This document shows, one piece after another, positions 49,907-59,567 of a stretch of DNA of 64,000 bases. The stretch is from Rhodoluna limnophila (lineage in GTDB: Bacteria > Actinomycetota > Actinomycetes > Actinomycetales > Microbacteriaceae): contig CAMCXL010000003.1 in assembly GCA_945883505.1 (NCBI GenBank), forward strand, positions 1 to 64,000, written 5' to 3'. The notes below the pieces were generated by a model that saw nothing but the letters and a program-made list of their open reading frames with translations, was not told where the DNA came from and ran no database searches. The first letter of the stretch is position 1, and the number at the start of each line of letters is the position of its first letter. The position numbers and the translations under genes are program-made.

Positions 49907-51145
49907 ATGACCAACTCAGATCAAGAGCCCAGTGGGCTAAGTCGCATCAACAGCTACAACAAGCAGTTCCTGTTCGATCCGCCGCCCACGCTCTCACCAG
50001 CAAAAGTGAAGAAAAAGCGCGATAAGGAAAAGCGTCTAACGTTTTTCACCGCCACCTCGGTTGCTGTCCTGGGCGCAATAATTGGAGCATCGGTGGGTGC
50101 CGGGGCAGGTGTTGTAGCTCACAACTATCTGACTAGACCCTCTGCGATTGTGGTCAATAACTTAGAAAACGTGAACTGGGCAACGGCAGCCTCAGCCACA
50201 GCTGCACCTTCAGTTGTTACCATCAGAGTTGCTGGGGGTTCCTCCGGCGGCAATGGCTCAGGTGTTGTGCTGACAAGCGATGGCTACATTCTTACCAACG
50301 CTCACGTAGTGAGTGTGAATGGCTCAACAGAAAATGTTCGACTATCGGTTCGAACCAATGACGGCGGAGTTTTCAGTGCCACTCTTGTTGGAGCAGATCC
50401 AACCAATGACTTGGCTGTAGTGAAGATCGAACCAACTAAGCCACTAACTCCAATTGTTTTCGCTGATTCTGCCAAGATCAATGTCGGCGATCAAGTAGTT
50501 GCCATCGGTGCCCCGCTTGGTCTGGAAGCTACCGTGACCAGGGGAATCATCTCAGCACTTAATCGAACCATTCAGGTTGCTTCATCGGAGTCACCGGATC
50601 AGTCAAGTCTGGAGTTTTGGTCCGGAAATACTGGCCGACCAATCAACTTGAACGTGATTCAAACTGATGCCGCGATTAACCCTGGAAACTCCGGTGGTGC
50701 ATTGGTAAATGACCGCGGAGAACTAGTTGGAATCAACGTAGCAATTGCGACCGCAGGATCTTTTGCTCAATCGGGCAACATCGGAGTTGGTTTTGCGATT
50801 CCGGCCAATGTTGCAAAGCGAATCGCAGATGAAATTATTGTCGGCGGTGAAGCAAGCCATGGGCTTTTGGGAGCACTGGTTTCCGACGCGATGTCATCAG
50901 ATGACGGAGCCGGATTCCCTATTGGAGTCCAGGTGGTTGAGGTGACCCCGGGGGGAGCTGCGGAGCTAGCCGGCATTAAAGCTGGCGATATCATCACCCG
51001 TGTTAATTCAAAGACAGTTACTACTGCCAGTGAACTAACGGCAGCCGTCAGGCAAGAGCCGGCCGGTTCTACAGTTAAGATTGAACTTATTAGAGAAGAC
51101 GTTCGATTGACCATCTACGTTGTTTTGCAGGACGCCAAAGAGTAA
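49907..51145 (+). CDS. HtrA/DegP-like S1C serine protease with PDZ domain
   Basis: One TM helix; LTNAHVV, DPTNDLAVVKI, NPGNSGGALVN triad; C-terminal PDZ; in-frame ATG 49907 has better SD than ATG 49889. Confidence 0.93.
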   Translation: MTNSDQEPSGLSRINSYNKQFLFDPPPTLSPAKVKKKRDKEKRLTFFTATSVAVLGAIIGASVGAGAGVVAHNYLTRPSAIVVNNLENVNWATAASATAAPSVVTIRVAGGSSGGNGSGVVLTSDGYILTNAHVVSVNGSTENVRLSVRTNDGGVFSATLVGADPTNDLAVVKIEPTKPLTPIVFADSAKINVGDQVVAIGAPLGLEATVTRGIISALNRTIQVASSESPDQSSLEFWSGNTGRPINLNVIQTDAAINPGNSGGALVNDRGELVGINVAIATAGSFAQSGNIGVGFAIPANVAKRIADEIIVGGEASHGLLGALVSDAMSSDDGAGFPIGVQVVEVTPGGAAELAGIKAGDIITRVNSKTVTTASELTAAVRQEPAGSTVKIELIREDVRLTIYVVLQDAKE

Positions 51146-51160
51146 AAGGGGAATACCCAG

Positions 51161-51427
51161 GTGACAGAACCGGCTCCGCTCCAAACCGAAGAACTTGGCA
51201 CTGACACAACAACCGCTCCCAAGCTCCACGAACCCGGAGATCATGAGAGATTTTCTCACTACGTGAGAAAAGAGAAGATTGTTGAGTCAGCGGTAATGGG
51301 AACACCTGTGATTGCCCTTTGTGGCAAGGTGTGGATTCCAGGAAGAGACCCAAAGAATTTTCCGGTGTGCCCAGCCTGCAAGGAGATTCACTCGAAGCTC
51401 AAACCAGGCGACGAGGATAAAGGCTAA
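51161..51427 (+). CDS. DUF3039 family protein
   Basis: HYVRKEKIVESAVMGTPVIALCGKVWIPGRDPKNFPVCPACKEIHS; GTG start. Confidence 0.87.
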   Translation: MTEPAPLQTEELGTDTTTAPKLHEPGDHERFSHYVRKEKIVESAVMGTPVIALCGKVWIPGRDPKNFPVCPACKEIHSKLKPGDEDKG

Positions 51428-52725
51428 ACAAATTTTGTGGGAATCGCCGGCTCACCTTTGGTGAGCCTTAGCGCACTAGAAGGCAAAGCCTTCTTCGCCA
51501 TTTGGTGATGCGATCTAGCCGCTTCGACGGCTTTTTTTCCAGTGGTTCCAGATTGAATCTCCCCATCGAGCATCAGGGGAATCAATAGTTCCCGGTCGCC
51601 AGAGGAAATAGTTCCTGGGTTTTTCGAACTTACCTGCTCAGTAATTGCAATCTGATTTTCGTCGTGAATTCGAACGGCATGTTTTCTTCCTCCGAGATTA
51701 GTTTTCTTAGCCGACTGCTTGGAAACCGCGAGCCACTCACCGGAGTCATTTTCGTAAGCCACCATTTTGTATACAAAGCCGGCTGCCGGAACTGAGGATC
51801 CGGTCACCACTGAAGTTCCCACACCGTAGCTATCCACCGGAGCAGCCGCTAGTGCGGCAATCGCATACTCATCAAGATCGTTAGTCACGGTGATCTTGGT
51901 GTTGTTCGCGCCCAATTTATCAAGTAGTGCTCGCGCTTTGGCAACTTCAATTGGTAGATCGCCCGAGTCAATCCTTACTCCCGCAAGCTTGGTCCCTGCA
52001 ACAGTTATGGCGTTTTGAATACCCGCTTCGATGTTGTAGGTGTCAACCAGAAAAGTTGTGTTTTCCCCAAAGGCCTCGAGCTGGGCAGCGAAGGCAAGTT
52101 GCTCACTCTCGTGAAGCAGGGTGAAAGCGTGCGAGGCAGTTCCCATGGTTGGAATTCCGTAACTTCGTCCGGCCTCAAGGTTAGAAGTTGCGCTAAAACC
52201 CGCGATGTATGAGGCCCTAGCTGCCGCAACCGCTGATGATTCACCGGTTCGGCGGGAGCCCATCTCAGAAACACTTCTCGGGCCGGCTGCGGTTACCATT
52301 CTGCTGGCCGCACTTGCCACTGCGCTGTCGTAGTTCAATACCGAAAGAATTAGGGTTTCCAGAATTACCGCTTCGGCAAAGCTTGACTCAACGATTAGCA
52401 CGGGGGAGTAAGGGAAGTAAACCTCGCCCTCGGCGTAGCCGAAGATACTGCCAGAGAATTTGTATGTCGATAGCCAGTTTGCAGTTGCTTGATCAACAAT
52501 GTCTTCTTGCAGCAACCACGAAAGCTCTTGTTCGCTAAATCGAAACTGCTCAATAAGTTCAAGCAATCTTCCGCTTCCGGCAAAAACTCCATAGCGGCGG
52601 CCACCGGCTAGGTTTCTGGAAAAAACTTCAAAGACACCTCTGCGGTGAGCTTTTCCAGACCGAAGGGCCGCTCGGAGCATAGTCAGCTCGTAGCGATCTG
52701 TTAGTAGGGCACTGGTTGAAAGCAC
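51424..52725 (-). CDS. pncB: Nicotinate phosphoribosyltransferase
   Basis: LLTDRYELTMLRAALRSGKAHRR, FSATSNLEAGRSYGIPTMGTASHAF, VRIDSGDLP. Confidence 0.94.
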   Translation of the reverse strand: MLSTSALLTDRYELTMLRAALRSGKAHRRGVFEVFSRNLAGGRRYGVFAGSGRLLELIEQFRFSEQELSWLLQEDIVDQATANWLSTYKFSGSIFGYAEGEVYFPYSPVLIVESSFAEAVILETLILSVLNYDSAVASAASRMVTAAGPRSVSEMGSRRTGESSAVAAARASYIAGFSATSNLEAGRSYGIPTMGTASHAFTLLHESEQLAFAAQLEAFGENTTFLVDTYNIEAGIQNAITVAGTKLAGVRIDSGDLPIEVAKARALLDKLGANNTKITVTNDLDEYAIAALAAAPVDSYGVGTSVVTGSSVPAAGFVYKMVAYENDSGEWLAVSKQSAKKTNLGGRKHAVRIHDENQIAITEQVSSKNPGTISSGDRELLIPLMLDGEIQSGTTGKKAVEAARSHHQMAKKALPSSALRLTKGEPAIPTKFV

Positions 52726-52766
52726 AATCCAAGCCTAGCCCGACGGGCCGGCAATAGAATTGGGGC

Positions 52767-53579
52767 GTGAGTCAACCGCGAAGCAGTGCGCCAATTGGAG
52801 TCTTTGACTCCGGTGTTGGTGGCTTAACAGTTGCCCGTGCGATCATCGACCAGCTCCCGAACGAATCCCTAATTTACGTTGGCGATACAGCCAACACACC
52901 CTACGGCCCCAAGCCGCTGTCTGAGGTTCGTGAACTTGCCCTGGCGGTTATGGACAAGTTAGTTGATGAGGGAGTCAAGGTTTTAGTAATTGCCTGCAAC
53001 TCCGCCTCGGCGGCAGTTCTAAGAGATGCCCGCGAGCGCTATACCGAAGGGCGAGGAATTCCTGTTGTCGAAGTTATTCAGCCGGCTGTTCGAAGAGCGG
53101 TTGCCTCGACTTCGAAGGGCAAGGTTGGAGTAATTGGAACCCTCGCAACAATAAATTCTCGTGCCTATGAAGACGCCTTTGCAGCTGCCGTTGAAGTCGA
53201 GCTATTTAGTGCGGCCTGCCCGAGTTTTGTTGAATACGTCGAGCGCGGAATTACCTCCGGCCCAGAAATAATTGCTGCCGCGAAGCAGTATCTGGCTCCA
53301 TTGAAAGAAGCCGGTGTGGACACCTTGGTTCTTGGCTGCACTCACTACCCGCTCCTAACAGGCGCTATCTCACTGGTGATGGGCGCCGAGGTGAATCTAG
53401 TTTCTTCCGCGGAAGAAACCGCCAAGGATCTTTATAGGGTTTTGGTGGACAAAGATTTGCTTCGAGTAGAAACTTCTTCGCCAACTTTGAGCTTTCGCGC
53501 AACCGGTGACGCATCGGCATTTGAGAAATTGGCCAGAAGGTTTCTGGGACCAGAAGTTTCCACTGTGGAAAAGCTTTAG
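52767..53579 (+). CDS. murI: Glutamate racemase
   Basis: [39 protein letters not shown] start. Confidence 0.96.
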   Translation: MSQPRSSAPIGVFDSGVGGLTVARAIIDQLPNESLIYVGDTANTPYGPKPLSEVRELALAVMDKLVDEGVKVLVIACNSASAAVLRDARERYTEGRGIPVVEVIQPAVRRAVASTSKGKVGVIGTLATINSRAYEDAFAAAVEVELFSAACPSFVEYVERGITSGPEIIAAAKQYLAPLKEAGVDTLVLGCTHYPLLTGAISLVMGAEVNLVSSAEETAKDLYRVLVDKDLLRVETSSPTLSFRATGDASAFEKLARRFLGPEVSTVEKL

Positions 53580-53594
53580 AAATAGACTAGGAAG

Positions 53595-54338
53595 TTGAGT
53601 GACTTGGAAAGAGTAGACGGACGCAAGCCCGATCAGTTGCGCGAAGTAAGTGTCGAGCGCGGTTGGTCTGCTCATGCTGAAGGCTCGGCACTGATTAGCT
53701 TTGGCGAGACCAAGGTGCTTTGCACAGCTTCATTTACAAATGGTGTGCCGCGCTGGAAAGTTGGCAAGGGCGAGGGCTGGGTCACAGCCGAGTATTCGAT
53801 GTTGCCAAGGGCTACCCACACCAGATCAGACCGCGAAGCGGTCAAGGGCAAACTCGGCGGAAGAACTCACGAGATTTCCAGACTCATCGGTCGAGCTCTA
53901 AGGTCGATTGTCGACTTCAAGGCACTTGGGGAAAACACCATCGTGATTGACTGTGATGTTTTGCAGGCCGATGGTGGAACCAGAACCGCTGCCATAACGG
54001 GTGCCTACATAGCCCTGGTGGATGCAATCGAGTGGGGTAAGGCCAATGGTTTTATCGCTGAGAAAAAGAACCCACTTTCTGATTCCATTGCCGCAATTTC
54101 GGTTGGGATCATCGATTCTGTCCCGATGTTGGATTTGGCATACACCGAAGACGTTCGAGCAGAAACCGACATGAACGTTGTTGTTACCGGTTCCGGCAAG
54201 TTCGTCGAAGTTCAGGGCACCGCCGAAGCCGCACCTTTTGACCGCGCTGAACTAAATGCTTTGTTAGACCTTGCGCTAAAAGGAACTAGCGAATTAGCTC
54301 TAGTGCAGGCCAAGATTCTGGAAAGCCCGAGAGCCTAA
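53595..54338 (+). CDS. rph: Ribonuclease PH
   Basis: [56 protein letters not shown] start. Confidence 0.96.
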   Translation: MSDLERVDGRKPDQLREVSVERGWSAHAEGSALISFGETKVLCTASFTNGVPRWKVGKGEGWVTAEYSMLPRATHTRSDREAVKGKLGGRTHEISRLIGRALRSIVDFKALGENTIVIDCDVLQADGGTRTAAITGAYIALVDAIEWGKANGFIAEKKNPLSDSIAAISVGIIDSVPMLDLAYTEDVRAETDMNVVVTGSGKFVEVQGTAEAAPFDRAELNALLDLALKGTSELALVQAKILESPRA

Positions 54339-54339
54339 C

Positions 54340-54915
54340 TTGCAGCTGGTACTTGCAACGCATAACCCTCATAAGGTCAAGGAAGTGGCGGCCATACTTG
54401 AGCCGATTGTTGCCGGCTTAACAATCGGAGGCTACGACGGACCTGAGCCGATTGAAGACGGTACTTCTTTTCTAGAAAACTCTCTAATCAAGGCAAGAGC
54501 TGCTTTTTTACACACCGGTCAAACTTCGATTGCCGATGACTCCGGTATTGCGGTTGAGATCCTTGGCGGTGCACCCGGTATTTTCTCTGCTCGCTGGTCG
54601 GGTTCAAAAGACGATGCTAGAAATCGTCAGCTGCTGCTTGCTCAGTTGGCGGATGTTCCAGAGGGTAATCGTCAAGCCAGCTTTATCTGCACAATCACTA
54701 TGGTCGGGCCCGATGGTGAGCAGAGCTTCACAGGAGTTTGGCCAGGGCGAATTGCATTTTCGGAAACGGGATCAAATGGCTTTGGTTATGACCCAATTTT
54801 TATCCCGGAGGGCTTTGAGGTTTCGGCTGCGGAGCTCGAGCCGCTGGTTAAGAACTCAACCAGCCACAGAGCGATGGCGCTTTCGCAACTGGCTAGCTAT
54901 TTGCGCCCCCAGTAG
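54340..54915 (+). CDS. rdgB: XTP/dITP diphosphatase (RdgB/HAM1)
   Basis: LVLATHNPHKVKEV, FLENSLIKARAAF, ADDSGIAVEILGGAPGIFSARW; TTG start. Confidence 0.95.
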   Translation: MQLVLATHNPHKVKEVAAILEPIVAGLTIGGYDGPEPIEDGTSFLENSLIKARAAFLHTGQTSIADDSGIAVEILGGAPGIFSARWSGSKDDARNRQLLLAQLADVPEGNRQASFICTITMVGPDGEQSFTGVWPGRIAFSETGSNGFGYDPIFIPEGFEVSAAELEPLVKNSTSHRAMALSQLASYLRPQ

Positions 54916-54975
54916 GATTCGAACCTACGCTCCCGCCTCCGGAGGGCGGTGCTCTATCCCCTGAGCTATGGGGGC
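54904..54975 (-). tRNA. tRNA-Arg (anticodon CCG)
   Basis: Reverse strand GCCCCCA...TGGGGGC acceptor; CCGCC-CTCCGGA-GGCGG anticodon arm; GTAGGTTCGAATCCTAC T arm. Confidence 0.95.
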
Positions 54976-55103
54976 AATGCGTTCCAAGCCTAACAGCGTG
55001 GCTTCAAATGGGCCTTTCTCGGTATGATTTAAAAGAATTCCCTTTATTTACCTAAGGTGTTTCTCACAGCCGAGATCTTTGAATTCTTATTTAGCTCCTA
55101 ATT

Positions 55104-56774
55104 GTGAGGCCAATCTTGACTCCAGCGGAATTAGCTGTAGCCATTCGCCGCATCTTGGTTCAGATGCAAGCCGATGGCTCGCTCTCCGCGGCCGAGCTCC
55201 CTGCAGAGATTGTGGTTGAGCGACCAAAAAACCGTGAGCACGGTGACTGGGCTACTAACGCAGCAATGCAACTGTCTGGCACATTTAATCTAACCCCAAG
55301 AGCTTTTGCAGAGCTTCTGGCTCCACGAATCGAAGCCCTCGACGAGGTCTCCAAGGTCGACATTGCTGGTCCTGGGTTTATCAACATCACCTTGAATTTG
55401 GCAAGTGCTGGAATGCTTGCCAGAACAATCGTTGAGGCCGGCTCGGCTTATGGCAAGGGTGAAGCCCTGCTGGGGCTAAAGATGAACCTAGAGTTTGTTT
55501 CTGCCAACCCAACTGGCCCAATTCACATGGGTGGAACCCGCTGGGCAGCGGTGGGGGATTCGCTGGCTAGGGTTCTTGCTTTCCAGGGTGCGGAAGTCAC
55601 TAGGGAGTATTACTTCAATGATCACGGCGAGCAGATAGACCGCTTTGCTAGATCTCTACTGGCTCGCGCCAAGGGCTTACCCGCGCCCGAAGATGGCTAT
55701 GGCGGAGAATACATCGAGCAAATCGCTAATGCAGTGATGGCTTCTGCAACCAAGGACATTCTTGCGCTGGAGGACGAAGCTGCCCAGGAAGCATTTAGAG
55801 CAGCCGGTGTGGAATTGATGTTTCAGGAAATTCGTGAATCGCTTCACGAATTCGGAGTTGATTTTGACGTGTATTTCCACGAGAACTCGCTGCACGAATC
55901 CAAGGCAGTTGAAAGAGCGATTTCAAGGCTTCGCGAGCTGGGTCACGTATTTGATGAAGATGGTGCAATCTGGCTTCGCTCAACCGAGTTCGGTGATGAC
56001 CGCGATCGAGTGATCGTGAAATCTGACGGCAAGCCCGCCTATATCGCAGGCGATTTGGCTTACTACCTCGACAAGCGTGAGCGTGGATTCGATCGTTGCT
56101 TGATTATGTTGGGAGCCGATCACCACGGCTATGTTCAGCGCATGATGGCAATGTGTGCCGCTTTTGGGGATGAGCCTGGGGTGAACCTCGAAATACTTAT
56201 TGGTCAGATGGTTAATCTTTTGCGCGACGGGGAACCGGTTCGAATGTCCAAGCGAGCAGGTACCGTGGTGACCATGGAAGATCTGGTTGAGGCAGTGGGT
56301 GTGGACGCGGCTAGGTATGCGCTCGCAAGGTCTTCCTCGAACTCCCAGTTGGATATCGACTTGTCTCAACTTTCGAAAAAGACCAACGATAACCCGGTGT
56401 TTTATGTTCAGTACGCTCACGCCAGAACTCAGCAGGTAGCAGTCAATGCCAAGAGTATGAAGGTGGATCACTCAATGTTTGATCCAGCGCTATTGAATCA
56501 CCCCACCGAAACCGATTTGCTCGCCAAATTGGGAGAGCTCCCAAGACTTGCGCAGCAATCCGCTGAGTTTAGAGAACCTCATCGCATCGCAAGATACATT
56601 GAAGAAGTTGCCGGTAGCTACCACCGTTGGTATGACAACTGCCGGGTTATTCCTCTAGCTGATAAGCCGGTGGAAGCGATTCACTCCACCAGGTTGTGGC
56701 TAAATGACGCAGCCGGCGTGGTCTTGAGAAATGGGCTGGGCCTTCTTGGCGTTTCTGCCCCGGAGCGGATGTAA
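55104..56774 (+). CDS. argS: Arginyl-tRNA synthetase
   Basis: [51 protein letters not shown] start. Confidence 0.97.
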   Translation: MRPILTPAELAVAIRRILVQMQADGSLSAAELPAEIVVERPKNREHGDWATNAAMQLSGTFNLTPRAFAELLAPRIEALDEVSKVDIAGPGFINITLNLASAGMLARTIVEAGSAYGKGEALLGLKMNLEFVSANPTGPIHMGGTRWAAVGDSLARVLAFQGAEVTREYYFNDHGEQIDRFARSLLARAKGLPAPEDGYGGEYIEQIANAVMASATKDILALEDEAAQEAFRAAGVELMFQEIRESLHEFGVDFDVYFHENSLHESKAVERAISRLRELGHVFDEDGAIWLRSTEFGDDRDRVIVKSDGKPAYIAGDLAYYLDKRERGFDRCLIMLGADHHGYVQRMMAMCAAFGDEPGVNLEILIGQMVNLLRDGEPVRMSKRAGTVVTMEDLVEAVGVDAARYALARSSSNSQLDIDLSQLSKKTNDNPVFYVQYAHARTQQVAVNAKSMKVDHSMFDPALLNHPTETDLLAKLGELPRLAQQSAEFREPHRIARYIEEVAGSYHRWYDNCRVIPLADKPVEAIHSTRLWLNDAAGVVLRNGLGLLGVSAPERM

Positions 56775-56776
56775 TC

Positions 56777-58183
56777 ATGAGTTCAAATCAGAAAAAGTTT
56801 GCCCCGGAGTGGCTGCTAGAGCCAAAAGATATCAACTCGATTGAGCAATCGGTTTGGCCAAGCGGTCTTGCCAGAACTGCCAGCGGCGATGTCTCAATTG
56901 CTGGTGTGCCGGTTGGTCAACTTGCCACTCAATTTGGCACACCTCTCATGGTGATTGACCAGAATGACTTTTTTGCTCGAGGAAAGAAAGTAAAGAAAGC
57001 TTTCGATGACGCCGCCGCTCGAATTGGAACAAGTTCAAAAACTTACTACGCCAGCAAGTCACTTCTGACAACTGAAATAGTGAAGTGGATTGACAAGCTC
57101 GGTTTGAATCTTGATGTTTCCACCGGTGGAGAGTTAGCGCTAGCGCTGGCGGGGGGAATCAGCCCGGACCGAATTGGCCTGCACGGAAGCAATAAGTCCT
57201 TATTCGAAATAGGTAAGGCGGTCACTGCCAACGTTGGAACCATAGTTATCGATTCCGACATCGAGATCGAGCGAATTGCTTCGGTTGCTGGGGCGCAGGA
57301 CAAGATCCAGGCTGTGCGCATCCGCGTCAATTCTGGCGTGCACGCCCACACCCACGAGTACCTAGCAACGGCAAGAGAAGATCAGAAGTTTGGTATTGCG
57401 ATTTCTGACGTACCTGCTCTGGTTGAAAAAATCAGGTCACATTCTCACCTAAAGTTTCTGGGTCTTCATTCTCACATCGGTTCGCAGATTTTCTCGATGG
57501 ACGGCTTCATTGAGTCGGTGAGAAGACTTTTGCCGCTTCACAAGCAGCTACTTGCCGGCGGAGAAGTCCCAGAGCTGAACGTAGGTGGGGGCTTCGGTAT
57601 TAATTACACCTCCGCCGATAAGGCTCCAGAAATTGAGCAGTTTGCCGACCGCATTGCGGACGAGGTTGCCAAGATTTGCAGTGAACTTGAAATCAGCGTT
57701 CCGGTTTTGTGCTTTGAGCCAGGGCGAGTAATTTCAGGGCCCGCTGGCATAACCCTTTATAACGTGGGAACCATCAAGGATGTTCAGCTAAATGAGGACG
57801 GAGTTTCGGGGGTTAGAAAATACGTCAGTATCGACGGCGGCATGAGCGATAACGCCAGGCCAAGTCTTTACGGCGCCGACTACTCTCCGATTCTGGCATC
57901 GCGAGTTTCGAGTGCGGCGTCTGTCCTTAGCCGAGTTGTTGGTAAGCACTGCGAGAGCGGTGACATCGTGGTTAAGAATTGCTACCTGCCCGAGGACATT
58001 AGCCCGAATGATCTTTTGGCGGTTGCGGCAACCGGTGCCTATTGTCATTCCCTTGCCAGCAACTACAACTACGTCACCAGGCCAGCCATTGTTGCGGTCA
58101 AGGACGGCAGCGTGCAGCTAGTTCTTAGGGCAGAGACCGAAGCCGATATGTTCGCCCGCGACCCTGGGTACTCGGAAGAATAA
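56777..58183 (+). CDS. lysA: Diaminopimelate decarboxylase
   Basis: TYYASKSLLTTEIVKW, LGLHSHIGSQIF, NVGGGFGI, EPGRVISGPAGITL. Confidence 0.96.
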   Translation: MSSNQKKFAPEWLLEPKDINSIEQSVWPSGLARTASGDVSIAGVPVGQLATQFGTPLMVIDQNDFFARGKKVKKAFDDAAARIGTSSKTYYASKSLLTTEIVKWIDKLGLNLDVSTGGELALALAGGISPDRIGLHGSNKSLFEIGKAVTANVGTIVIDSDIEIERIASVAGAQDKIQAVRIRVNSGVHAHTHEYLATAREDQKFGIAISDVPALVEKIRSHSHLKFLGLHSHIGSQIFSMDGFIESVRRLLPLHKQLLAGGEVPELNVGGGFGINYTSADKAPEIEQFADRIADEVAKICSELEISVPVLCFEPGRVISGPAGITLYNVGTIKDVQLNEDGVSGVRKYVSIDGGMSDNARPSLYGADYSPILASRVSSAASVLSRVVGKHCESGDIVVKNCYLPEDISPNDLLAVAATGAYCHSLASNYNYVTRPAIVAVKDGSVQLVLRAETEADMFARDPGYSEE

Positions 58184-58199
58184 GACAAGGTAGTTTGGA

Positions 58200-59525
58200 T
58201 TGAGTATGGAGTCGAATGTGAGTGAGTATCGCCCAATCCGGGTTGCCCTGCTTGGTGCCGGATCAGTTGGCGCTGAGGTGGCCAGGCTTTTGCTTTCGCA
58301 AAAAGCGGAACTTGCCTCTCGCATTGGTGCTGAACTTGAGCTAGTTGGCGTTGCGGTTCGAGACCTAAAAACCAAGCGCAATGGTTTTCCTAAAGAGCTT
58401 CTAACAACCGACGCCGAAAGTTTGATTCTTAGCGCAGACATTGTCATCGAAGTCATGGGCGGTCTCCAGCCAGCTAAGGACTACATCCTGCTAGCTCTAA
58501 ACTCCGGATCAGATGTCATCACAGCCAATAAGTCACTTCTTGCAACCCACGGTTCAGAGTTGTTCAGAGCCGCTGAGCAAGTTGGTGCACAGCTTTACTT
58601 CGAGGCCTCGGTTGCCGGAGCTATTCCGATTATTCGCCCACTGAGGGAATCTCTTGCCGGCGATCGCGTGAAGCGAATCATGGGAATCGTGAACGGATCA
58701 ACCAACTACATTCTTGACCGCATGGATAAAAGCGGAGCAACTCTAGAAGCTGCGATGAAAGAAGCCACCGAGCTTGGCTACCTAGAAGCTGACCCCTCGC
58801 TTGATGTTGAAGGCTACGACGCCGCGCAAAAAGCTGCAATTTTGGCTTCTCTTGCTTTCCACACCGAAGTTCCACTCGAGAGTGTTTACCGCGAAGGAAT
58901 CACCGGTATCTCGGCCGAGCAGATTGCTGCTGCTAAGCGCGAGGGTTTCGTCATTAAGCTTTTGGCAATTTGTGAGTTCATTGAGGCTGACGAGGCAGGA
59001 CCTGAGGGAATTTCAGTTCGGGTCTATCCGGCCTTGGTTCCAAGGTCTCACCCGTTGGGATCTGTGGACGGAGCATATAACGCGGTTTTTGTTGAAGCCG
59101 AAGCTGCCGGCCGACTGATGTTCTATGGATCTGGTGCTGGAGGAACCCAAACCGCTTCCGCGATTTTGGGCGATGTGGTTTCTGCTGCCAAGCGCCACGT
59201 TGCTGGCGGGCCGGGTCTGACTGACTCAATTCACGCAAACTTTGAAGTATTGGGCATGGGACGAGTGAAGACTCGCTACGTGATTCAGCTAGAGGTAAAG
59301 GATCAGCCTGGGGTGCTAGCCAAGATTGCCACTCTCTTTGCAACTCACAACGTTTCTATTGAAACGGTTGAGCAGGCGGTTCTTGGACGCGATAGCTCAA
59401 CCGCCAGCTTAGAAATTGGAACCCACCTGGCTAGCGATGCTGCGTTGGCTGCGGTGGTTGAGGCCCTGAAGTCCAACGATGCCGTCCAGTCAGTTTCTTC
59501 TGTTATTCGGGTAGAGGGCTTGTAA
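58200..59525 (+). CDS. hom: Homoserine dehydrogenase with C-terminal ACT domain
   Basis: VALLGAGSVGAEVARLL, VITANKSLLA, GIVNGSTNYILDRM; start TTG 58200 or ATG 58206. Confidence 0.96.
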   Translation: MSMESNVSEYRPIRVALLGAGSVGAEVARLLLSQKAELASRIGAELELVGVAVRDLKTKRNGFPKELLTTDAESLILSADIVIEVMGGLQPAKDYILLALNSGSDVITANKSLLATHGSELFRAAEQVGAQLYFEASVAGAIPIIRPLRESLAGDRVKRIMGIVNGSTNYILDRMDKSGATLEAAMKEATELGYLEADPSLDVEGYDAAQKAAILASLAFHTEVPLESVYREGITGISAEQIAAAKREGFVIKLLAICEFIEADEAGPEGISVRVYPALVPRSHPLGSVDGAYNAVFVEAEAAGRLMFYGSGAGGTQTASAILGDVVSAAKRHVAGGPGLTDSIHANFEVLGMGRVKTRYVIQLEVKDQPGVLAKIATLFATHNVSIETVEQAVLGRDSSTASLEIGTHLASDAALAAVVEALKSNDAVQSVSSVIRVEGL

Positions 59526-59567
59526 TGAAAATTAGTTTTGTAGTTTCGGCTAGTTCTTTCGAGAGGA

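Noticed and set aside
54530-54964. 144-aa ORF ending PSRIRTYAPASGGRCSIP
   Set aside because: Out-of-frame reading through rdgB into antisense tRNA-Arg
55980-56471. 163-aa minus-strand ORF inside argS
   Set aside because: Antisense to a strongly conserved essential gene; no recognisable domain
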